Positions 33,266 through 44,000 of a stretch of DNA of 64,000 bases are shown here, piece by piece (the stretch's first letter is position 1; every line of letters begins with the position of its first letter). Source of the DNA: Whitmania pigra (lineage: Eukaryota > Annelida > Clitellata > Hirudinida > Haemopidae); assembly GCA_021613335.1 (NCBI GenBank), contig JAJTWR010000231.1:2268501-2332500 (forward strand). The letters are read 5' to 3'. Under the pieces are notes generated by a model. It was not told where the DNA came from. It saw only the letters and a program-made list of their open reading frames with translations, and searched no databases. A program made the position numbers and the translations under genes.

Positions 33266-35759
33266 GGGACATTTTATTTATCTCACCATTACAGATCTTC
33301 TGAAGATACTTTGTTTGACTTTCATTTTTAAAAAGTTTCAATCTTATTTCCTATAATTTGTAATTTCATCTTGTCAGAAATTTCATTTTTATTTCATGTA
33401 AAGTCCTTCAAGTTATTTCAATAGGTAATGCTTGTCCAATGTGTTTGACTGTGAATAAATGATTTCAATACCTTTTCCTGTTACTTTACGTTTCTTAATG
33501 GTTTCACTTGCATTCAGTTCTGCTTCTTGGACTGAGCTGTAACACGTATAAGAAGATAGAGCTGTAACCATGTTTTGCTCCTTGTTTTTTTACTTAAGTG
33601 TTTTTAAACTTTGTGACAATATGTTTGCCTTTTGGAATATTTTTTTTTATAAATTTTCTTGGAGGCTTATGTCATTCATTTCAACTGTATTTGTTTCACT
33701 GGCTGGATGGTTCTATCGAGGATTACTCAGCCATTCAATGCAGAGTCATTTAAATTTTAAAAGCTGTACTTCCTATTTTTGTCTTAAATTTATTCCATTT
33801 GAGACCAAGTGATCTGTATTTAGATTAAAAGCAAAGCAACATTTGTTTTGATGTGCACACATTAACACCATCTTTTTATTGAATATTTAGGACCTGTGTC
33901 ATAAACTAAATGCCAATTATGGGCATTAAAGTAAAGGGCTTAGATTTGTTTTTGTGCTTCAGTCGTAGTTTTGAAATGATCTGACTGTACAGTCTCTAGC
34001 CAGTGGCTGATTCCTACCTACATGTTGTCTTAACATATTTATCCTTAGACCATGACATCAAGTCATTAATTGCTTATTGTGGAAAGGTCAATTTTTCTTC
34101 AAGGCACCTCTTTATTGTGGGACATATATTCTGTTAGATCTGCAACTTATGTAACTCCCACATACGTCATAATATGTTTCTATGTCTCTTGACAGCAACA
34201 TGTTTATGTTTTTTGGTGTTCACACATGATAAGTTATTTGCATAGTTTAACTAGTGACACCTTCAATTGAAGGAATTTGGGAGCGTTCTGATGCATTTGC
34301 AAGAAGTAGATCATCTTGCTCAAGATGTACTGTGAACGCAGACTTGCGAATGCTTCGGGACGTTTTCTGTATTTAAAGCTTTGATCTAAAAATAAAAATT
34401 CTAGTTTGGCTTGAGCATTCATCAGGCATATTATAAGCATGCATATATGTGTGCGCTTGTTCACACTCAAGCATTAGTTCGGCCATTATCAGTAAATAAA
34501 CCTTTTGCTTTCAAGGAACATTCACTTTCTCAGGTTAAATTTTTTGTTTCTGTCATACCGTAATTTCCTGTAACGCGAAGCATTTAAACGTTAACCGTAT
34601 TCAGATGATGTTGGAACTTGACGTAGCACATTGGGAACGAGCAGGGATTACGAGCCCCTGTTGCGGCAATAAACTCGAAGTATTATCGCCTTGTGGGGAT
34701 TTGGTTTTTGAATGCGATTAATGTTCCTGTTATTTCTAGATGAGCACTCATATGGAGGCTTTTTTAACTTGTTAACTTTATTTCATTTCATTGACGCTAA
34801 ATATTCCCAATCACGTTTTAATCTCGTTATTTGTCTGACTCAGCCACGACAATTGCCGTGGCGAATTTGATCGAAGCGTATATGGTTAAATACAGGTTGC
34901 GACTTTATTGGAACATGCATCAATTTTTTTCGCGGGATGCTCATTGGGTCATGATTGCGTCGAACAGCCGCCAAGCGTGTTTCCCGCGGCAGGATTTGAT
35001 CAAATGGTCAACTTCCAGCATTTACGTTTGGATAAGTTTTGATGCCACGTTTGTGCGAGAGATAAATGCTTGGGCTAAAAGAAACATTAGATTTAGTGCA
35101 TCGTGACCACCTGCAGCATTTCCAAAAAATGAAGACTTGGAGAATTTAGTTCAGTGACGTTATCGGATTAGCTGGAGCAATCAAAATATAACCAAGCGTC
35201 TTAAAACAGCGTGGATTGGACCTCCAACACAATTACGTTATTGGATTTGTTTATTATGTAAGTTGCCTCAAAACACGATTTGTGCCTGGGATTGAGCTAT
35301 CCTACGTGTCCCATCAACATCCGTCACTTAATTCTCCAGGCCCATCAGCCAAAGTCTCGATTGCTAAGGATCGCCAATAGCACCACTTTTGGTACTAGGA
35401 TTGGCAGGCAACGAACCAGACTGTACCAAAATTGTTGGTAATTACAGGCATGTTAAATAAAACTCCACAAATTGGATAACACACACGTCATTCTGCTCAT
35501 GAAGTCGCTTTTTTAGCATGGCTTCACACAGACAATGTTAAGGTGCAATGTATCAAAACAGCATATATGTGCAGAATATAACGTTGTCAAAACAAAGAGA
35601 ATCTCCTTTGATTGTTTTTGTGCTTCAGATTTAACCTAGACAGCAATAGGCACTTTCAAGCCGACACTCTGGAATATGTCTGGTTGAGCTACTTTTGATT
35701 CTTTCCCTATGGAAACAAAACGAAGCTATGATTCTCAATAGTGTGGGTTGTTGCCACAA
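33266..35759. other. Convergent intergenic region
   Basis: Holds the 3' ends of the SH2D5-like gene (an AATAAA near 33453 is a candidate signal) and of the sperm-tail PG-rich gene. The part from about 34560 to 35100 is richer in CpG than its surroundings and holds a 91-codon frame at 34831-35106 that I could not relate to any family; I do not call it a gene. Confidence 0.45.
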
Positions 35760-38700
35760 TTACCAGACACCAAAATCTCGATTCAAATTGACCAACCTAA
35801 ATGACATAAACTGCTTGTTGGTCTGAAACCTTCCTTTTGACAAGAAAGCACTCTGATAAGAATTAACATCCTTATCAACCAACTCCGGATAATATCTCCC
35901 AGGTCCTGGCTGAAACTGTAAATATATAAAAAATGATAACAATGAGATGATTGATTAAGGTTTTATTGAGCCAGATCTTGATAAATTTCTTATCATGAAA
36001 TGACTCAAAAGCAGCAATACCACTAAATCAGCAATTCATAATAAAAATTGCTAATCAAGAGCTTCAAGAGAAAAATGATTAACACCTGCTGTTCAACCGA
36101 GTTGTTGATAAATGAAGTGTCTCTCTTCGAGGTTGAATTAAAAGCAACTGTTTTACGATTAGACTGGAAAAGGCCAGCATTAAAATTTCGTGGAGCCCTC
36201 TTACATGTTGCAAAATGTGGCAGATAATGTGCAGGTCCTGGTTCATCCTATTGACAACAAAGTTCACATCAATCACTTCATTATCAAACCTTGATTTTTG
36301 AAAAGTACGTTAATTACATTAATCTATATTATTAATGTTTGTTGTTTTAGTTTTGCCAATGGAGGAAGCATAAATCTAATTGTATCAATGGTCATCTAAC
36401 CAACTGAGCACCAAATCGTTTTCACACTGATTTCTTAAAAATTAAAAAACATAAAAAGATATAATTATATCAAATATCTAATTAGAACCACAAAAAAACT
36501 TAAATGCCTACTTTTTCCAAGAAATTAGTGCTCGCTTGCAAAATTATTACCATTACATAATAAAATAATTACTGGATCCCTGGGAGCATGACATATATCA
36601 TCCAGCATTATCCTCTCATAGTGCTTGTTTGGAAATCGAGGGGCCTTCTTGAAGTAGCCTAAATACCTGTTCTTCGAGAGAAGTTCATCAATCCCTGACT
36701 TGATGTTATACTGCCCTGGACTCTGAAGGTAGTCTCTCGCCTAAGATAATTAATACAATTTACCCTTTCTTTCTTAATTTATTTGGAAACTGGAGTATTG
36801 CAGTACCACAATAACTTAAAGATGCATATACTTCTTAAGCACGCCTGACCATGGATAAGAAAAACATAACAGTAGAAGAAGCAAAGTTAATAATTAAAAA
36901 GCTGTAAAGAACAATGTAATTTTGTAAACTATCGCATAATAAATACAATATTTGTGTTTGTAGTTCAGTCCAGTTAAACGCATTTTACAACTTTATGTAA
37001 AACTGTACTAGTCTTTATTACACTATTAATGATAATGAAATTTATATTATTTAAGTTTGTACTTGCTTTATATCAAACTCACATCAGTCCATATGCTTTT
37101 CAAGGTTGCATTACTGTCCATCCATGAAACAGCAGATGTTCTCTTGCAAAATTTATCATTCACATCATACATTCCTGGTGCAAGATCAGATACCTGCTAC
37201 AGATCAGAAAGTATCATTCTTTTTATAAAAAAAAAAACTGATGGATATAAATAGTTATAGGAACTCTTGTGAGCGGGTAGGAATTGAACTCCTGATGGAG
37301 CTGCACCAAAGCGACAGCCTCAATCACTCAGCCGTCGATGCCCATACAATGAATGTACATAAACAAGATAAGTATAATACAAGATATTTTTTGATTTTTA
37401 TAAATGACTGCCTCATTTTGCAATTTATAAACAAAAGAAAGGAAAGCATATTGGCTGAAGGTCAGAGTGTTATAACCGAAATTTACTATTCAAAATTGGA
37501 TTTTCTAATAGACAACAAATAAAATTTACCTTCAAGTTTAGAGAACGGTCAATGTTCATCTTTACGTTAAAGTCCTGATAACACCTTCGAAAAAACTTCT
37601 TCTTCTCATATTTCTCATAATAGTTTCCATAAGTCCCTGGGCCTGGCTTGTCATCCTGACCAAAAATTTGGTGTTATTTGATGGAATCAAGGATGAAAAC
37701 AAATATCACTTTAGCATATGCATCCTTAAGTTATTGTGGTACTGCAATACTCCAGTTTCCAAATAGTGTATTATTAATATACTGGCACAGGATTTATGTT
37801 ATAGACTGAATGGAATTGAATCATTGACTTTGTGAAGGATCTTCTAAAATAGTAACTGTATGCTCAGACATGAATCCTAACATTTAAGCAGCCATCACTT
37901 ACCTAAGGCAATGAGCACATCTACAAACACTGACAACTTTGTCATAATACGTGACAATTTTCTAAGCAGCCAGTAACTAACATCTTCATTTTTGGAAAAT
38001 CTTGGAGCTCTTGCCATGTTGCATTTCCTTACTTGAGGAATTTTTTTGCATCCCAGCCTCAATGTTATTTCATTGAGATCTCTCCCTATGTCAACATTTG
38101 TAGTTTTGGAGTTGAAGTCACTTTGCCTCTAAAAATTGGATGCTATTAGTAACGAGAATAAAACAATACCTGTTCATCAAATTGCATCGATAATTAATCT
38201 GTACTTCAGGTTCAGAGTTAAATAATAAAAGTGAATGGAGCACAAAATCAATATCTTTATACAATAAGGGCTTATGAATTTAGCTAGTAGTTCAACAATT
38301 TATACTTGTATCACTTCAGAGATATAATTATAACTATCTTAGCCATGGACTTCATAGTAAATAAGCAACAACTCTTACAAGCACAGGGATGTCACATTAT
38401 AAACCAGTCAACCAATGCTGGCCCATAATAAAATTTGGAACTAAATCCCAATACAAAGATTTTAATATCACTAACTTTTGTTCTGATAAGATCAAAAATT
38501 AGCCTTGCTCTGTAACTTTGCTCCTTATTTTTTGAGGATGATCGTCTCTTAGATGGTTCAATGTCATAGCTCCCAGGACCTACTTGATCGCTCTACCAAA
38601 CAAATATGGTTGTTGTATTACAATGATTTGTTTAAATTTATTTGACTAATTATGCTCCCCATTGTTATAGTATTTTGTGTTGAGAATTCATTGTGCTCTT

Positions 38701-39034
38701 AATTCTTTGTTTTTAAGATCTGATTCCTCAGTTTATTAAACAGACCACTAGTAATGATGTTTGTTTTACATTACTTCATTTGGTCCTGTATGCCCATTCA
38801 ACCTTTAAAAACAACGAATTTATTTTTTTAAACCAAATCTAACCGCGCCTTTGGGTATATGACCTTCCCCAAACCTAGACGAAAAACGCAAATTTTTAAA
38901 ATTCTGGACGCTTTTTCACAAATCTTTAAATTTATAAATTTCATGAAAATAATAAACCACAAAACTCACTTGTTAGTAGTCACGAAAAGGTTTGATTTCC
39001 GCCTAAACACGGGCCTTGTAAATGTAGCAGACAT
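35760..39034 (-). CDS. Sperm-tail PG-rich repeat (STPG/LEXM-like) protein, 9 exons, 360 aa
   Basis: Exons in order: 39034-38970, 38874-38844, 38592-38476, 38128-37982, 37655-37530, 37193-37083, 36740-36573, 36247-36086, 35915-35760; they close in frame. After a basic N-terminus (MSATFTRPVFRRKSNLF, then FGEGHIPKGA) a PGxxY repeat recurs, roughly one per exon: SDQVGPGSYDIEP, DDKPGPGTYGNYY, SDLAPGMYDV, LQSPGQYNI, DEPGPAHYLP and FQPGPGRYYPE. Intermediate motifs KKAPRFPN, KRAPRNFN and ARAPRFSKNED also repeat. PGPGxY repeats define the SHIPPO/STPG family of ciliary and sperm-tail microtubule-associated proteins. The exact orthologue (STPG1, LEXM or another) cannot be fixed. All introns between the repeat exons are phase 0. 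The exon without a PGxxY (38128-37982) is the least certain. Confidence 0.8.
37255..37350 (-). repeat. Second tRNA-derived SINE family
   Basis: Minus strand: GGCATCGACGGCTGAGTGAT (A-box-like GGCTGAGTGATTGAGGC) and, about 50 bases on, GAGTTCAATTCCTACCCGC (B-box-like). The sequence differs from the SINE at 60248, so it is a separate head. It lies in an intron of the STPG-like gene. It does not fold convincingly as a functional tRNA. Extent of the tail is unclear. Confidence 0.5.
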
Positions 39035-39240
39035 GACGGTCTAGTCGGTTGATAAATAATTTAAATACTTTAACTTTTAACGCTAACGATCAGTTTTTTT
39101 TATAAAAATTTGTGAGTTAAATTTTTCAAACGTTATATTACACACATTTGCTTATTAATAATAGAAAATTATGGCTTTCTAGTTATTAGTTATGGTCTAG
39201 CAATCATGAATTCTCAATTGTTAAAACCCAAAAGTCCTGG

Positions 39241-39669
39241 TCAGGGTGCCAGTGTTGGGTTTTTAAGCCAAGATCTTGGCTTTAATGAAAAATTTTGACC
39301 TGATCTGGGTTTCTAGGTGTTTTGTTTGGAAATCTGGGTGTTTTTGGAAAATATTTTGGGATAAAAATAATATTCTGTAAGGTTATTTCAATTATCTCTT
39401 CAATAAAGAATCTTCATCACTATCGACTTCCTTCTTTTCCGCCATCTTTGCAAGCGCTTAATACATTGAACTTTGATTTTTAAACAATGGACGGTGACGC
39501 AGTTACTCATGTTGTTTGCAGTGTTGATCCATCTCGTAAGAAAGCTAAGATGTCGTACAATCAAGCATTTAATGGTGATTGGTTGACAGATATCGAACTA
39601 AATGATTGGATACAAGCTGATGATATCGAGCATCTCGGTCCCCTCCATTTGTTTGGAGAAAATAATTAA
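39241..39669 (+). pseudogene. hAT-like element 5' fragment
   Basis: CAGGGTGCCAGTGTTGGGTT at about 39243 looks like a hAT terminus (CAGGGTGCC). Downstream a 60-codon frame from 39487 reads KKAKMSYNQAFNGDWLTDIE then LNDWIQADD, similar to the N-terminal segment before the BED-like zinc finger of some hAT-derived proteins (FNxxWLxDxxFxDWI). The rest of a transposase and the matching right terminus were not found. Confidence 0.35.
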
Positions 39670-41019
39670 ACAAATAAAATGCGCTAACCTAAAACTATGG
39701 TCTTGAATAATTTCTAATCAAACACCGTTCTCTGCAATAGACCAAAGTATCACTGGTGACTCCATCTTTTTAGAACCAATTTCATCTAGTGGCAGTGTAA
39801 GAGTAAATCAGAGACAAAGTCGATATTTGGCGAGAACTTTGATCTGTGTCACCATATTTTGCTCCCATTGATAGAACAATTTCCCTCAATGAAATTGAGT
39901 TAATTTAGTAATTTTTAAACGAAATTGAACTATTTGCATTACCTTTTGAACTTTGACATCTGATGTCTTTTTAAAGGTTATCACAAATTTAAGCTGTTGC
40001 AAGATACTTAAAGATACACATCTTTAGGACATGAGAAAATGTCAATCAAAAAGTTAAAATGTTACTTTTGTATACAAATGTCATTTACTACCTGTTCAAC
40101 TCATTGCGTTCTGCTACGCTGTAGTAGCGCAAATTAGTATCTGTTCCACTCTAAATTAATGATTCAGCTTACGGACCAAATTTCAAGTTTTTGAGGTCAC
40201 TGGCTGAAGTTAAGGGTACAAAAACTTCAACAGCTTGAGCATTGTAAGCATTAGATCACAGCTCTCACTACTTTTTTTTGTAATCTCTCTAAGATATTTT
40301 GTGTATTGATCAAGATATATACGCATTCGGAAAAATACTTCAATCGTAACATTTCAGGGGCAGTAAGAAAAAATGTTTTTTGTAAATGATACTGTAAACA
40401 GCAGATGTTATGCCAGTTGTAGATTTTTAGTTCACAGGAGAAGAATATTCTTTAAAGTTTCTAATTTTTATTGTCGTAAGAAAGTTGAAAGGTCACAAAT
40501 AATAAAAAGTTGATTTCAGCAGCTGGAAGGTTGGAAGTGAGGTTTGCAAGAATTTATATGAATAAACCAATATTTCTAAATTTCAGAATGAAGGGAATAA
40601 GGCTAATCGGAAGAACTTTAAAAACTTTCAAAATGCAAAAAAATGTAAATTTTTTAAATTTAATTTTTCAACATTCTAGCCATCAGACCATCGTACGACT
40701 CCATAAACTTTGACCCAATTTGCACTTAACCATCGTTGCTGTTATTATTTGAAGATTTTAGTTGGTTGTTTCCGCGTGGTGCTGAGCATTAGGTGTCTTT
40801 GGTTTGAAGTGCCCCGTATGACGCTATATGCTGATTTTTCATAATTAGGTGGGACATATTATATATGCTGAGCGACCATCTTATTGATTTGCTCGAATGC
40901 TCAGCAGTTCATCCAAGCATCACATTCCGTTTTTATGAACTTCGAATTCAGGGTACTTTAAATTGTAACAAATTTCCTATCCTTCTCTTCGTCGTTGATA
41001 TACAGTGCTAGTTCGAGCC
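39670..41019. other. 5' region of the acetyl-CoA synthetase gene
   Basis: AT-rich sequence with no recognised gene. It should contain the promoter and 5' UTR of the acetyl-CoA synthetase gene. No specific element could be assigned. Confidence 0.45.
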
Positions 41020-44000
41020 ATGTCTAACGTAGCCGACGAGAATTTGGTTTTCCAACCTCCAGCGGACATCAAAAGTTCTGCCCACTGCCGAAGCTTAGAA
41101 GAATATAAGCGCCTCTACAAGAAATCCGTGGAACAGCCCGTGGAATTCTGGGGAGAAATTGCAAAGGACTTATACTGGAAAGTTGCGCCCTCCAAGGACC
41201 AGTTTTACTCATTCAATTTCGACGTCAACAAGGGTCCCATCAACATTTCTTGGATGAGGGATGGGGTAACTAATGTCTGCTTCAACGTTTTGGACAGGAA
41301 TGTCTATGAAAAAAATCTCGGAGGCAAAGTTGCTTTTTATTGGTTAGTAAATATTGTTTTGAAAAATAGGAACAGTGTTATTTGATTTGTTCATCCATAT
41401 CATGATTGAATTAAATTAATATATCTTAACACATAACTTGATTTAATTTGTTTATAATCTATTTTATTATGAACAGAAAATTTCTTAAAATTATTGTTGA
41501 ACAACCTTAATAGTTCTTGTCCAATTATTACAACAGTTATAGTTACAATAATTTCATGTTTCATTTTGAAAATTACATGGTGATTGTGAATAATGAATAT
41601 TTGGCACTTTAATGTGATTTGTAAAAGCTAAAGTTAGTTTGTATTAGTCAACAGTTTCATCAGATTTGATATATATTTTTGTTAGATGTTTTTTCAATTG
41701 AGAAGCAAACAAACAATTTGCACAGCTGAGACCTCTTGGTAGTGTTGAATAGCCTTGCCATGGTTTTTAAATGGATGACATGTGTTATATCTCTGAGATC
41801 CCGAAGAAAGGCAAGGGTTAACGTAACGGTTTATTCACAAGTAAACAACAACTACACACGGTCACTACACGAGAGAGAGCGAGTGAGCGATAGCTCAAGG
41901 CTATTTATAGAACATGTTCCATTGTGTTCATGGCGCGCTCCACTCTCATTGGTTCCTCACCACAACACCTCCCCCCCTAACAAGTTCGTACTTCTTCTTG
42001 GACGCGTCCATCTCCAATCTCTTCGGCGGTCGGCGTCTCCTCTTTGGTCGTGGGGCCTGGTTTGCTTCGATAAGAACTTCTGTCGTGCTGGGCTCTGTAG
42101 CACTCATGTTGTTACCTTCCGGTTGGCTGAGGGGCAGTAGAGGCAGGTTAAAGGTATCCATCATGACGTTGAAGGCGTCCTCCACTGTCCGAGGTCTCAG
42201 CTGATTCGCGTGTCGTTTGACAATCTTGCTGTCGCATCGGACATCATAGAGCACCGTTCCAAGTCTTCTGATGACCACTCCTGGGGCCCATCGACCTCGT
42301 GGATCTTCATACAGCCTCAAGTACACTGTGTCCCCTTCGGCAAACTCCCTGCGATGTACCTTGCGCGTCTGCTGCGCTTTGTCTTTCATCGCTTCCTGTT
42401 GTAGATGACTCTGCAACTGTAAATCACTTACCGGAGTCCTCAACTGTCGTCCAATGCAGTTTTCTGCGGGTGTCTTCTGGCCTGGAGATGACAAACATGG
42501 AGTCGATCTGTAGGTCCACAGAAACTTCTGTATCACATCTGATGTGGCTCCCTCCCCTCTCAACTTCTGAAAAGTCCTCTTGAAGGTGTCCACAAAACGT
42601 TCTGCCTGACCATTACTCTGTGGGTGATATGGAGGTGAACGGATGTGCTGGATACCATACTGCTGACAGTAACTCTGGAACTCCTGAGATGTGAACTGCG
42701 TTCCATTGTCCGACACGAGTACTTTTGGGAATCCATGCTGGGCAAAGATTCTTGTTAACTCTTTAATTGTGCAAGTGGCTGTTGTTGATAACATCTGAAC
42801 TACTTCAGGCCACTTGGAGTAGGCATCCACTACTATGAGGAACATTAATCCTTCCAGGGGTCCGGCAAAATCAACGTGGATCCTCTCCCATGCACAATTC
42901 GGTGTTGGCCATGGTGACGGTTCATTCCTTGCAGGCATTTTTGCAGCATCCTGACAAGCGCTGCAATTCTTCACCTGCTCTTCAATATCCCTGTCGATGC
43001 CATGCCAATAAACACACCTTCGAGCTATGAGTTTCATCCGTGTGCATCCTGGGTGACCTTCATGAAGCATTTTCAGAACACGATGTCGTAGTGCTAAGGG
43101 AACAACCGCTCGCATTCCTAGGAAAAGGACTCCATCATGCACTGACAGGTCTTTAGCACGACTGTGGAAGGCATGTGTCAACGATCCAGTCCGGAAATCT
43201 GGCCAACGTCCTGACAGCACGGCTTGCACCACAATCTGTAGCTCGTCACTTTCGGTCATCTTCCGAATGTCCTTGTGTGTTACTGGCAACTGGCGGATCA
43301 CATCACTACGAAGTGCTTGAATGTCCTTCTCAATCTTTGCGATGATGACATCCTCGGGTTCTGGCGACTTCGAAGCGATGAGTCGGGATAATGCATCGGC
43401 TTGTCCAAAGTGGTCTGTCTTTCTATACTCAATCCTGAACTCATAACTGAGTAATGAGAGTTCCCATCTTTGGAGTCGATTGGCTGAATGAGCGGACACT
43501 CCTGTCTTTGATCCAAAAATGGACAGCAGTGGTTTGTGGTCCGTCAACAGCGTGAAGCTTCGTCCATACAGGTATCTATGAAATTTTCTGACACCGAATA
43601 CCAGCGCAAGAGCTTCTTTTTCAATCTGCCCGTAGTTCTGCTCTGCTTTTGTCAGGCTTCTTCCCGCATGTGCTATGGCCTTTTCCGTGCCGTTCGGGAA
43701 TCGGTGTGAGATCACCGCACCTACTCCATACTCACATGCGTCAGCAGCAACCACAATGTCAATTTCAGGTCTGAAATGTGTCACCAGCAGATCCGACTGC
43801 AGCACCATCTTCAGTTTGTCGAAGGCTCCCTGATGCTCAGCAGTCCACAAAAAGTTGTCTTCCTTCTCCAGGTCATCCAGGAGTCCCCTCATGGATCGCA
43901 TCTCTGGAACAAAAGACGAGTAGAAACTTATCATGCCCAAGAAGGATTTCAACTGCTTCTTATCCTTGGGCGACGGCATTTCGGTGATCGCGTGGATTTT

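Noticed and set aside
34831..35106. 91-codon plus-strand frame in a CpG-richer patch
   Set aside because: No recognisable motif, no splice partners, and no repeat in codon use; coding cannot be supported.
37057..37522. Plus-strand frames of 65 and 93 codons opposite the sperm-tail gene
   Set aside because: The first is antisense to a PG-repeat exon, the second covers the antisense of a SINE and intron sequence.
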